Shown here: piece by piece, positions 49,260 to 60,496 of the stretch | Layout: every line of letters begins with the position of its first letter | How positions within the stretch are numbered: the first letter of the stretch is position 1 | Assembly: GCA_002794785.1 (NCBI GenBank) | Contig: NBBA01000009.1 | Span: 868,001-932,000 of the forward strand | From: Coniferiporia sulphurascens | Lineage: Eukaryota > Basidiomycota > Agaricomycetes > Hymenochaetales > Hymenochaetaceae | Direction of reading: 5' to 3' | Length of the DNA stretch: 64,000 bases | Notes under the pieces: generated by a model | Told to the model about the DNA's origin: nothing | What the model saw: the letters and a program-made list of their open reading frames with translations, nothing else | Databases searched by the model: none | Program-made: the position numbers and the translations under genes

Positions 49260-51129
49260 ATGATTACGCCGCGCTTCAGCTGCTCGCAGACTGCTACAGC
49301 TGTGATCGTGCGCATATACGTTCCAGCAGTGCGTGTAAGTGGTCTGTCCGTGTCGCCTAAGCATAACGCGCCCTCATCTGAATCCCCGTTAGACAGGCAT
49401 CCGACGTTGAACTGCATGTCGACGGCACCCTCTTCTCTGTACATATCAGCCCATACTTCCTGCGTCTTGCCTTCCCTGGTGCAATTGTTGAAGATGATGC
49501 GTCTTCTGCGGCGTATGATCCCAGTTCGAGTTACTTGACGGTAACCCTTACGAAGGCCTCACCCGGCGAAGATTTCAAGGATTTAGATGTGCTCGCGAAG
49601 CTCCTGGCTGCGCCTAAGCGTGAAGAGCCCGCGCCGCAGCCTATCATCGAAGTGATTGATTCAAAGGATGCAAAACTGGACTTGCACAGCGCAGACGACA
49701 AATTAGGAGATACGACGGGGCATTTGACAGTGGATCAACGGGAGGTGCTGGAAGGTGCTGTGTATATTACTTCTATCTTATGGATCCGGTGCTTAATGTC
49801 ATATGGTTGAAACAGCTGCCCGAAACGATTGGCAATTTCCTCAGCAAGTACCGGAGTCTTCTACATCGCCGTCGGTCTCTATATTCACTGAACGCCGGTA
49901 CGGGTTTCTAAATGCATACACCGGCTACTTTGGCCACGTTTCTCTTACCGAGAACGAGGTCAATGAGCTGGGACCCGACGTTGAAAGGCTGACGGAAGAG
50001 GAGAGGCGTTTGAAGAGAATTGAACACGAAGATGAAAAATGGGATGAAGATTACTACACGTCGGTATTTTTCCCCTCCTCTTGAAGAGTTTTTTTCGCCT
50101 AATCTTCGCTTCGATGATTGAAGGGCGGACTTCGTCGATGATGAATACGTACGGGAAATCATTGCATACAAGCCTCCGCCCGAAGCCCCTTTCTCGCTCT
50201 TACTCGGCGAGCCCCTAGTTTTCACCGATGATGAGAATGCAGAAATGTTACGATTGCCTCGGAAAGAATGTAAGCATTCATTCCCACTAGAAACCGCATC
50301 CATTTAGTCTAATAATTAAATTATTCCCTCAGACCTGACGACCCCGCTGCAAAAGCATAATCTTTACCTTACGCTCTTGACTGTACTATTCTCCTATACC
50401 TACGACGCACGGACCACACAGAACGACCCGACCCCAGAGAGTGCATGGACGATCTGCTCCCTCACGCCCGCCTTCAGCGCGCTCGATCCGCCTCCATACT
50501 CTTCCACGACTGGCCCGCCCTTGGCTTTCACAATACCCGACCTCCAAAACGCGCTCACGCCGTCCGTCAGACGCGCGCTTGCATTCCCGCTCTACCGCTC
50601 ATTTGTCCTGGCTGAGAAATGCGTGCAGGACGTTTCTGTGACACTGCGCCATGGACGGCGGGCAGTCCTACGTGCCCTGCTCGAGACGAAGAAGATCCTC
50701 GACCATCATGAGGTGTACTATGTGTACAGCAGAATATGGGTGGACGACCTCTGCCGGTGGGTAGCAAGCGACGCGAGGTAAGCTCATCTCATTTCTCATT
50801 GTTTACATATCCTTATTCACCCCTTTTCGCCGCACTCTTGTAGCGAGGAGATACTGCGCGAGCTAGGGCAGAAGCTAACCACAACGTCTATCGACAAGCG
50901 TAACCTGGGGTGGGACCTCCTCGCACTGGAGCGTGCCGCAATGCATCCTGCGCAGCGCGAGCCCGACAGCGACGACGAATCAGAAGACGCGCCCGCACCG
51001 GCCGACTCGGACGACGACGCTGACGCAGACGCAGACTCCGAGTCTTCCTCTTCATCCACTCTGTCGTCCTCAACGTCCTCTTCGTCCTCTGACTCCGATG
51101 ACGACCCCTTGGCGTCCGCCTCCGCCTGA
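49260..51129 (+). CDS. SHQ1: Box H/ACA snoRNP assembly factor SHQ1
   Basis: SHQ1 protects newly made Cbf5/dyskerin before H/ACA snoRNP assembly. The ATG at 49260 gives MITPRFSCSQTATAVIVRIY, which is the CS/p23-like domain (also DVELHVDGTLFSVHISPYFL and SYLTVTLTKASPGEDFKDLD). The SHQ1-specific domain follows: YGFLNAYTGYFGHVSLTENE, LRLPRKEYLTTPLQKHNLYL, TVLFSYTYDARTTQNDPTPE, YRSFVLAEKCVQDVSVTLRH and YYVYSRIWVDDLCRWVASDA. Then KRNLGWDLLALERAA leads to an Asp/Ser-rich tail of about 60 residues that ends at 51129. Several short introns are present. The acidic tail is probably disordered. Confidence 0.9.
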
Positions 51130-52381
51130 TCCTTGTAGGAGCTGGGGCTTTAAATACAAAAGTAAAAGTATAGATTCCCAAACCAAACAAGCCGAGTGTG
51201 TTTAACTATGTATGTATTAGGTCCATCTGCCCACCACGCCACTCGTAATTTCCAACGCATGATTATCTCATTTTGTTTCTATCCGTTGCGTCCGCCGCAT
51301 GTGCTGCACAACCTTTCATGCGCATCTGCCTATCAGTACATGTATGATGTATCTGCCCATCTTTTCTCTGCCAAGCCACTTTACGGGATTGGGATCATTT
51401 AGGGTGACTTACGTGTATATGGGTGACTTGGCGAGCACAACAGTACTGTAATCTTTAGTTCCAATGCTTATCCGGGAGGACACGCACGAGCGACTCTGAT
51501 TGCATCTCGGCATCGAGGACGCGTCCAGTTTAATGACAATCTGCGACTGAACGGGTGAGGCCTAATCTGAGTTAGTATCAGTACTGTCTACAGTTCAAGT
51601 TGTGCTTGGCACACACGAGATTCGGTGATCACGGGCAAGCATATTAGTCATCACTCGATCTCGCCGGGGGTATGTAGCAGTACTAGTGTGATTAGTCGTC
51701 ATACTCTATTTATTTACGCGAGCGGGGAATTGACGGATCTCGCTTAACCCTCCACACCCTCGGCGCGCTCCGAGATCACCATCTCTCTTCTCTCTTAATT
51801 AAGAGCAAATCACGAAAATAAAACAAAAAACTGATCGAGCGAATACGGCATATTCGCATACGTGTACATGTACATATAACGGGGTACACGCTGCATGCGG
51901 GCGGCCTCGCGGCCCCGTAAATCCCACACGCGGCGTTCTGCTCTTTGGCCGGCGGGTCCGCATCTCCATCCCCACGTCGTCCTCGCGGGCTGTGTTTTCC
52001 CGAATAGCACCCTTGCCACGAATGAACAGCACCCTATTTCGCATCCAACATGTATACGGCATTAGGGTTCTCCTTACAAGGTTCACGAGGAGCAGAAGCA
52101 CAAAAACAACTCAAACTAGCAAAAGGGGATAAGTGCGTATATGATATAACGGTGGCTGCGCACGCATGTGTACACGCGCGGTGCAGCACCCCAAGCCCAA
52201 TCTCGAACAACACCCTTCATCATGACCGGGGTGGACCAGACTTCAGCCCTAATTCGGAATTACACCGCTCCTAGGCTCAACCCATCTTCACATACGGCTA
52301 GAACAAGAAGCACACCTCCTCCCTACTCACGGACATCAGCAAACAGAGCCTCCGGACGGCGGTGCTACTCCTAGAGCGGGT
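51130..52381. other. Convergent intergenic region between SHQ1 and CBP4
   Basis: These 1.25 kb hold no gene I can support. Open frames on both strands are short or low-complexity. It is the largest gap in the left 60 kb and presumably holds two 3' untranslated regions. A TTAACCCT string near 51744 is a single copy and not a telomere repeat. Confidence 0.5.
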
Positions 52382-53463
52382 CTAGAAGCTCGACTCTGGA
52401 GGCGTGGTCTTGTCTTTTCGCTGTACAAAGGGAAATCGGTTTATTATGTTAATGCTATTATTTTTCGGGTCTTCGCGCCCGTTGCGTTCGTGTGTCGGAT
52501 GCGGGGAGAAGCCATCGCTATCGGCGCTGTTCGGCCCATACTGGCTTCTGCGCGTCTGGGTCAGCGGCTACGGTCTGCTATTTACATGTTTTCGGCAGTC
52601 AGTTTTGCGAAACAAACCAGAGGGAATGAAAAAAAAAAAAACAGGGAAGCAGTTGTCTTCTTGTCATGTTTCAATGATCCGCGAGAGGCGGTCATTTATA
52701 GAGGAAAAAAATGCAAAGAGCAAAAAAAAAGGACCGGGCCAAACGTCAAAACGAAACGAAACGCACCTGTGTTTGAACAGCAGTTTGCTGACGGATCGCG
52801 TTCTCGGCCGCTAACCGCTGCGAGCGCGACGCATCAACCTTGCGGCGCAGCTCCGGAGACATTTTCTGTTCAGACACGCGGGTCAATCAGCTCGGCAGGT
52901 CTTTTCGTCTGCATGTTTGTGTCCGGAACTTGGCTACTCACATCATAAAGCTGCTCCGGTGTAGGGGTCACGGCTACAAGGCGGAATGAGTCAGACGGGT
53001 ATCATGCGGCGCATTTTTTTACATGGAAGGAAGGACAAGCACTGATGCGTTGTTGTGATTTTTTCCCCCTCTCCAAACATTTGAAAAAAAAAAAAGTATC
53101 ATGTGGAGGGGGTGGACGGGCAACGGGCAAAACTGGGGAATGACGTACCACGCATGAGAACATAGCCAATACCGAGGCCTGTGAATTTGGTCAGTCCATT
53201 CGTCCGACTATCATAGGGTCGGCGTGCATAAGCCGAACACGGAGAGAAGAAGGAAGGAAGAGACGAGCGCGTGTGTCGTAAAGACTGCCCCGCATGGGAG
53301 GGTATGGGCACATGCCCAAGAGAGAACGACGTGGGGAATCAGGAATGGGCATGCTTGTTCCGCGACGCACTAGGGAATGCAAGAGAGGGAGGGGAAGGGA
53401 AGGGAAGGACGTACAGCCGCCTATTGCTGCAGTGACCTTGACCCATGGCATCCGACCCGACAT
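52382..53463 (-). CDS. CBP4: Cytochrome bc1 assembly factor CBP4-like small protein
   Basis: CBP4 helps cytochrome b assembly in the mitochondrial inner membrane. Five exons give only about 82 residues. MSGRMPWVKVTAAIGG comes from 53415-53463, CLGIGYVLMR follows as a single membrane helix, then AVTPTPEQLYD. KMSPELRRKVDASRSQRLAA follows, with ENAIRQQTAVQTQ. The last exon, RKDKTTPPESSF, ends in TAG at 52382-52384. The 'TPTPEQLYDxMSPELRRKVDxxR' pattern after one membrane span is characteristic of CBP4. All joins use GT-AG and keep frame. The first and last introns (over 200 and about 345 bases) are unusually long for this window, which makes the gene easy to miss. Confidence 0.82.
53386..53408 (+). 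repeat. GGGAA-type purine repeat in the first CBP4 intron
   Basis: Short tandem GGGAA-like units occur on the plus strand inside the first CBP4 intron. In the minus-strand transcript this is a pyrimidine tract. Confidence 0.7.
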
Positions 53464-54014
53464 GGTTGCAAGAGTGTAGGGAGGAGATGGTTAGCTGGCC
53501 TGGATTTGGACTTGGGATGAGCCAGATGGTCGGACGAAACTAGCGTGCAGCGAATAAGCGGATAGAAGGGAGAAAAGCTCTCGGACGTGGCGAACGTTCC
53601 GCACAGACGGAGTCGGAGGCGAGAGTGAAGACGCGTGTCGGGACTCGGGAGAGCCGGTGGGGCGGCCGGGCGCCGGAAGAAGACGGGCCGCGTGCTCTGG
53701 CACAGCGCCTAGCGACCGGGTGCTCCCGGACACTAGACGAAAGAGAGTTAGCTAGGCAGCGATTAGCGTCTCCGGTCCATCGCACAAATATATTCTATTT
53801 CCCTTTCAATGCTCACCCGCGTCTTCCCGCTTCCAAGACACCACACACGCACTGGCCCCGTTTCTGCTTAGCACTGCGACTCTCGCAGATCATTATGTTT
53901 ATATTAATTAGCCGCAAACGCCTCCTTGGCATTCAGAGTGGCTCCACTATACATAGCAAAAGAAAACATGTCACATTCAATTAGGGGTCAGCGGGCGGCA
54001 AGGCTCGACCGCAT
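53464..54014. promoter_or_regulatory. CBP4 upstream region and 3' region of the SLC35F6-like gene
   Basis: No gene is seen in these 550 bases. It lies upstream of CBP4 and downstream of the transporter, both minus strand. It is GC-rich in the CBP4-proximal half. The frames in this stretch look like random readings. Confidence 0.4.
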
Positions 54015-56056
54015 TTACTCCGACGTTCGCTCGCTTCTGGCTGTCGCTTGTGGCGCGCCGGCTGGCATAACATCGTACCCGCCAGTGCCCAGATCCGCAG
54101 GCAGTGCCGCCGCCTCCTCAAGCGACTCCTCGACTAACTGAGCACGCTCCTCTTCGTCCCCTGTCACTTCCGATCGCACGCTCTCTTCGCTCGGTCGCAA
54201 GAACTTCGGCGGGTTCACTAGGCTGTTAAAAAGGAACTAGACCCGCTCCCTGTCAGCTTCCGGCCGGTCAATCAATAGATGGGATGACGTACAGTCCCAT
54301 AGCTGTAAACACGGGCGGAAGGGAAGAAATACATCAGCATCCGGTATCAGTCTTTACATATTGTGCGGACGTCGAAAGAAGCATCAAAGAAACACGCACA
54401 CAAGCAGCGAAAACCCGAGGACCTGGAGCACGGATATCGGCCAGCGGATTTTCTCCCAGCCGAGACCCAAGGAGATGAGCCAGATGCTTAGCGTACGGCA
54501 GGTGTCTGTCAGACTCCTTGCAGTCGCTGAGACATGACGCGTCACACTTAATCCGAAAAAGTTGAAGAGCGAGATGCTGCATGCAATCGCGACACCAGAC
54601 CAGAGCACCGTAGGGGTGTCGATCATCTGGTGCCATCCACGTGGGAGGTCAAAGAACATGGACCGGTCGGCGAAGCGGGCCAGAACGGGCATGAAAATAA
54701 TTATAGACAGAAAGCCGAAGAGACCTTCGAATCCAACGGCAACCAGCGGTGCCACAGAGTACCGACTCATGATCTTCTCTTCCACGACAAACTGAGTCGC
54801 AGTGCTGTACGTTCAGGGAAAAAAGGTTTAGTCAAGCCGATAAGAAACGCATATGACATTGCAAAGACTAACAAGATTTGAGCGAAGAGAATGAAAAACA
54901 CGCCGACAAGGACCTTGGTGGCCTCCGGGCTTTCGATAGGTTCAGGGCTCGGTAAATCTGCGGACCGGGCGGCTAGAGACGATGGAGCAGTAACCGCATG
55001 CAGGAAACTCATGGCATTCTCTTTGACTGCGTCCTTAGTCATAGATCCACTGAGACCGACGATAGATACACCTATAAGCCAAGTTAATGAAACACGTTTT
55101 AGAAGAGCCAGCACAAAATGTCGAGCCGAGGAGTATTCGGAATGGCATGCTTCGAAGAAGGGAGAACAAGGGTACAAACCTAGCATAACGGTCACGAGCG
55201 AGAGCCATCTGTGAAAAGCACGACGCGAATCAGCGTCGGAAATGTATAAAGAAGGACGGGCGGGCGCGGGATTATACGCACTGGTAGAACCAAAGACGGC
55301 GATGAAGGAAGAGGACACTGAGAATTCCCACGAAGAGGACGAGCGCACCGCGCGTCATTTGATAAATCGAAACGGGGGTATAGAGAAGGCCGACATTCAT
55401 CAACTACACATGATGTTGTACGTGAAGGTTGTCAGGGATGGTAGCGCGGGGAGGGACGGACCGTTGTGCCGGTAAGATCACATAAAGCGGGGAGCCACAG
55501 AAAGAGAACCTTGAAGCCAGTGAGTTGCTGTGCTTTGAGAGACGATTCGGGGAGATGGCCATTGTCAGAATCGGGAGCTAGCTGGATGGCAGGCTGGAAG
55601 CGGGCGCGGACAAGCGAGTAAAGAACAGGAAGGAAGCCTGGTGAAATGAAATAGGGGATGAGAGAGGAAAGGAGACAACGGAGAAGACCGAGACGGACAG
55701 AGCATTTCGCCGACTAGAGCGGAAGAGGTGAGAGGACTGTTTAGGCAAGAGAGGAGACGTGTGCGTACGGAACATCTGGAGAGTCTGCCATACTGGCTGT
55801 TCATAGAGAACCTGGTGGCGCGGGTCGGGGTCGTCGCAGTTTTCGACACATTGCATGTCCTAGCGTGCGGGAATTGGTCTAGCGGAGAATAAAAGAAGGA
55901 CGACAAGGACGAACCTGCCACTTGCTCCAGAGGGAGTTGCTGGAGCCCTGGGGGCGCGTCACGGTACGGAACAACGTGAAGCAGAGTGGGACGTACAGTG
56001 ATGATCATGCCCGCGATGAGGACGGGGACATAGAGCTTGCCTACGACGGCAGGCAT
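54015..56056 (-). CDS. SLC35F6-like integral membrane transporter
   Basis: This is a multispanning protein of the drug/metabolite transporter superfamily. The start at 56056 gives MPAVVGKLYVPVLIAGMIIT. Downstream exons give a pattern of hydrophobic helices, with YTPVSIYQMTRGALVLFVGI and FLHRRLWFYQWLSLVTVMLG. A loop of about 40 residues follows SGSMTKDAVKENAMSF. Then KVLVGVFFILFAQILNATQF and VVEEKIMSRYSVAPLVAVGF are seen. The C-terminal half contains GVAIACSISLFNFFGLSVTR and SLTDTCRTLSIWLISLGLGW. The tail is hydrophilic and acidic, ending ASERTSE before TAA at 54015-54017. The 'SIYQM.RG' and 'VVEEK' motifs resemble SLC35F6/ANT2-binding protein. Substrate and membrane are unknown; human SLC35F6 is lysosomal/mitochondrial. 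Confidence 0.85.
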
Positions 56057-56363
56057 GGCGGTGGTGGTGGAGGGAGGAGGAAGGAGAGAGAGCGGACAAG
56101 GAAGCGGACGCGTCGGGAGCGGGGCCACGCGTCGTGACCGCGTGGGGACAGAGGCGCCTTCTGAGAGTCAGAAGCCTTCGAGCCAACATGCGATCGCCGA
56201 TATTCCAACAAACAAATTCTATATATCATGCCCTCTTCCTCTTCTCTCCCCAAGCCCGCCCGCCCTCCCTCCCCTTTCCTTTCTCTCTCCATAGGCAGCA
56301 CAACTACGTCCCCCGCCCCGCCCCGCTGCCACATCCCCCCCGCCTGCGCTCCCGCCGCAAAGC
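56057..56363. promoter_or_regulatory. Divergent promoter region, SLC35F6-like and arrestin-like genes
   Basis: About 300 bases between divergent start codons hold strong C/T-rich tracts on the plus strand before the arrestin-like ATG. Such tracts are common in fungal promoters. A TATATATC-like stretch is near 56220. Confidence 0.4.
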
Positions 56364-58472
56364 ATGGTCAAGCTCTCCATCCTCTCCTACAAAGGCAACG
56401 CCAACTCCCGCTTCTTCCCCCACTCTGGCTACCTCGGTCTCACCCCAGTAAAGGTCGACGGCGGTCCGTCTCTCCGTATACCCCCTCTCACCCCTGCCTT
56501 TTGCTGATTGCCACTCCCCCCCCTTCAGTCGTCCGCACCACACTCGATGAAGACAGAAAGCCCCTCCCCGCCAGCTGCGTACAAGCCTCCGTCCGCTGCA
56601 TTGAGGCTCGTCTCGGCCGTGTCGGCACCGCACACTCCAACGTCCTTGTCGAGTACACCCAGACACTCTGGTCAAAGCCCCATGACGTCGACTGGGCAGA
56701 CCTGGGCGACGCGGAGCTCCCCTTCAAGATCGTCATCCCCGCAAACTCCCCTGGCTTCAGCTACGCCAACTTTCAGGATTACAGAGTCTTCTGGCGCATT
56801 GAGGCTGGTCTGTCGTGCCGCTTTTTGTCCCTCAATCGCCGTGCTGACTTTTTACATGCCCGCAGTCATCATACATGCGCCTGTATTCGGCGTCGGCTCT
56901 CGCAAACTAAAAACGTATGAGATTCCCCTCGTGCGCTACGACCCCCGTGTGCACCGGCGAGAACCCCTCCCGTCCCCGGAGCGGTTTCTCATTACCCAAA
57001 AGCCTCGCGCACCCGTGATTCGGTACCAGCTACTTACGCCCACTGCGCCCGTCGGTCCTCTCGACATCGTCACTATTCCCCTCGTGCTCCACCCTGATGA
57101 TCCCGCAGTCGTCGTCCGCAGTGCGTCCTTGGTTGTAGAGCGTCGCATTGAGCTGTGTGAGACAGTTCAGTTGCCTTCGGCGCATCCTTGGGAACGACGC
57201 AGTCCGCAGCCGATGCTCGGAAGCGACGAAGATAGCTCCGGGTCAACCGTTCGTGGACTTGATCACGACCGAAACGAGGCCCGGAGCCGTTTGGGTGAAC
57301 CCTCGACCGTTCAAGCGCTTGCCCCAATTCCCGCAAACCCATCGCCATCCCTGACTTCTCTGCTAAGCACTCAGACAGCAACGTCCTTCGGGACGGTAAA
57401 CGAACAGCGGCCGCTTCTCACGCCGATTATGACCGACCTTCCGGCCAAGGCCGTCTCACTTACTGTTGCGCACGTCGATAGTTCGGGGGCATTCACGAAA
57501 GATCCTTCTGGCTCGTATTCCAAGCCGCTGACGCTCCAATGGCCGGCAACTAAATCCAACAGTCACTGGGCCATGGGTGAAACCATGCAGACGGAAATGA
57601 TCAGAGTCCGTTTCTTCATTCACGTCAAGGTAGCTCGATCTGTTCGGATGCATTCTAGAAATGACGATAACTGAATTCGAATTATTGATTAGATCATCGT
57701 CTCTTCTCCATCGACTGGAACTGAAACAATCGAATTGGAAGAGCGCGAGCTCCTTCTCATCGCAACCAACGAATCTGAACGAAATCTGGCGTCTACCAAA
57801 TATGCAGACGCCGCAGCCCGCACCAAGTCCAAGGCGCCACGCCGCGCCAAATCGTCACGCCTCCCCCTCTCAGAGAATCCGGAAAATAACCAGCTCCTGG
57901 CCCCTGTCCCAGCCGTTCCCCAATCCGCATATCCATTAGACAACCGTAATAGCTTTAATTCGCACCACTCTTCTTACACTTCTTCCGCCTCTCCAGCATC
58001 AGGAGTTTCGCTGCGACGTCCGCATACATCTGCTGGCCCTCGGGACAAACCAAGCAGCCGCTCACACCAACGACATCACGAACATCATCGTGAACGAGAC
58101 CGAAGCGAGGCCGAGAACCCAGGGAAATTTGCTTCTGTCTTCCGTTCGTCCCGTCGTCCGGATACCGCACTCTCTGCGACTGCAGTGTCTTTAGCTGCGA
58201 AGGATGCTTCTCCTGCACCGCCATCTTCTTATCCATATCCGTCTGCACACGTACGGCGCAGCTCGCGGGAAGCCAACAACTTAACTACACCTTCTGGGGG
58301 TTCCCTGAGCGATCCGGGCACCGTGCGCGCCTGGGAGGAAGAGCTCGCGCGCATCGAACTAACGTCACGGCGAGTGAGCGCAAACATGCTTGGGTTTAAT
58401 CTGAAGCGTCCGCGTACACGCTCGGGACGCCCTAAGACGACTTCGAGTTCAATCACGAGCGAATCGTCGTAA
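56364..58472 (+). CDS. Arrestin-like domain protein
   Basis: Fungal alpha-arrestins recruit Rsp5/Nedd4 ubiquitin ligases to plasma-membrane proteins. The start at 56364 gives MVKLSILSYKGNANSRFFPH, and after short introns VVRTTLDEDRKPLPASCVQA, SVRCIEARLGRVG and AELPFKIVIPANSPGFSYAN. These are arrestin N-domain strands. The second domain contains APVIRYQLLTPTAPVGPLDI, then SLVVERRIELCETVQLPSA and WAMGETMQTEMIRVRFFIHV. After an intron comes SSPSTGTETIELEERELLLI. A basic Ser/Arg/His-rich tail follows, ending TSSSITSESS. No obvious PPxY motif was found in the frames I read, so Rsp5 recruitment is unproven. Confidence 0.75.
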
Positions 58473-59341
58473 TTCTACGCCTTCCGTTGGCGGTTTTTAG
58501 TGTTTGACCTGTGTGTCCGGCCATTTCTGTGCCGGCTGGTGTGTCTCTTTCTTTTCGGCTTTTTCGTTCTCGCGAGCGGAACCCTGGTCGCTTCTTTTTT
58601 TCCATTTTTTCCATTTCTTTTAATTCTTTTGTCAGTCCCCTTCTCAGGTATCGCACACCTGTCCGAGCGGCACAGAGATGTGCGTGCCCGCATGCGAGAA
58701 GGACGCCGCTAGCGCCTGTATCCCTAATGATCGTTCTGACCCATCCCCAACGCATCTACTTCGTTTTCGCTTCCACCCAACCCCATTTTCACGACTGATA
58801 TTGATTCACCCTTCATCGCCCATCGCATATGACCTAATTCGTCCATTACGGCTGCATTTCTCGCATCCATCCATCTGCACAACAACCCATTTGCCGCCAT
58901 CATATCTGTAACTCATTAGCACCGCAAACCCTAAATTCCAATCCCACCAAACCTATTCATTCTCCACGCATACTCTAGTCTTTTATGCCTATGTAGCCGA
59001 AGCGCCATTTCTGTCTGTTTTAGTGTGCTCTTCTAGCAATTTCACATCGGAACGTGGGGGATCGTCTAAACAAGACGAGAATTTAATGAAGTGTGTGTTG
59101 ATCTCGGGTCCATCCAGACGTCGCTTGTTCGGTCGTAGAAACGAGCCCGATGCGTGGCGCATCATCACAACAATCCGCAGCGCTTCCGTCGTTCAACCAC
59201 AGATAGATCCAGATTTTATATACAAATGAGACGCGTACAACCTAAAGATGCGACGCGCGCGATCAGTCAGTTTTCTTAAATATAGAACCGAATAAGCTAA
59301 TCACCTACTCGAGGGATTCGTATTCTACGCTCGTCCGGAGA
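58473..59341. other. Convergent 3' region of the arrestin-like and RGG genes
   Basis: No gene is seen in these 870 bases. A T-rich stretch (about 58580-58630) lies in the first part. Short frames have no protein-like composition. Confidence 0.5.
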
Positions 59342-60496
59342 CTAGCTTTTTTGACCCGAGTCCACTGCTGGCGTCTCTGCAGCGACACCGTACGCGTCTG
59401 CGGCAGCAGCAGCACCAGTGCCCCAGTCGTCGGGCTCGTCCGTGGTGATAGCAATGGGCATGCCAGTGGTCCCCCACTCATCTGCGCCTGCGCCCCACCC
59501 GCTGTCCTGCTCCTGCTCTTGCTCCTGAGGTTTCACGTGCGGCGCCTTTTCTCTGCCGAATTCGCCTCCTCCTCGCGCGCCGCCCCGTCCGCCCCGGCCC
59601 CTACCTCGACCTCTCTCTACGCCACGCCCTCTGCCTGCCCCTCGTCCGCGTCCCCGACCACTGCCTCTACCCGCCTCGTCGACTGGCCCCGGCGCCGATG
59701 CAGCAGCAACTGATTCCTTCTCCTTCACGCTCTCCGTCGAGCTCTCTGTAGGAAGCTCTCTCGCGTCGACTGTTCCAGCGCTTGCGTCCGCGTTCGCGTT
59801 CGTAGCTGCTGCGCCTTTTTTGTTAGTATCCCATTCCCGGACAGCAACTTTCTCCATCTTGCGACGCGCGTTCGCAGCACGACTCGCGTCGACGTTCGCT
59901 TGAACTCTACGCGTCGCGGCCTCCTTTGCAGCCTCCTTTGCGCGCAGCGCACTCTGCGAAGCCTTAAACGCCTGTTCGTCGGCTTGTACAGTCTGTTGCA
60001 GATACAGAAAGGGGTCATCATCAGTAAGCAGCAGAAAAACAATCGAGAGACGCGCACCGCCCTCCGCTCCTTGATCTTGGTATTATTCAGACGTATCCGC
60101 TCCATCCGCTTCGCGAGCTCCTCAGCCGTAAGCTTTTCCTGCACAGTGAAACAAAAGAGAAGAACGCCGGTTCCGTTTAAACAACGTTATGCGCTCAACG
60201 GGAGAGATGAAGGGATTGAGTCGCGCAGAACGTACCCGCTCCACGCCGCCCGTCTTGAAACGATCGCGGTTCACATACGGCGTCGTCCGCTTCGGTTTCG
60301 CGTCCTCCGCGTCCTTTGCATCGGTGTCCGCGTCCTCTGTGCCGTCCGCCTTCGCAGGTGCATCGGCAGCTGCGCTCACGTCTGGAGACGCGTCGCTAAC
60401 AATCTGTGCCGATCCGCTCGACTCATTCGCGGATGCATTTGCCGATCCTGCGGTTGCAAGCACAGGCTGCGCGCTGGAATCCTCCTTGTCCGACAT
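59342..60496 (-). CDS. RGG-rich, low-complexity protein
   Basis: The start at 60496 gives MSDKEDSSAQPVLATAGSAN, then an acidic Ala-rich segment with DAKPKRTTPYVNRDRFKTGG. After an intron, KLTAEELAKRMERIRLNNTK begins a charged helix. A later exon has ADEQAFKASQSALRAKEAAK and EAATRRVQANVDASRAANAR, then KMEKVAVREWDTNKKG. The C-terminal half has RGG/GRG repeats (GRGSGRGRGRGAGRGRGVER), then WGAGADEWG and DDWGTG. Proteins with RGG boxes usually bind RNA and are targets of arginine methyltransferase. I do not recognise a defined domain. RNA binding is therefore inference. The end is a stop at 59342-59344. Confidence 0.75.

Noticed and set aside
51741..51750. TTAACCCT telomere-like string
   Set aside because: It is a single copy without tandem repetition.
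52404..52948. Two overlapping plus-strand frames (136 and 152 codons)
   Set aside because: They run across a poly-A tract and lie opposite CBP4 introns and exons. Their composition is not protein-like.
55565..56128. A 187-codon minus-strand frame
   Set aside because: It contains the real first exon of the transporter but reads through introns and is out of frame elsewhere. Only the spliced model is supported.
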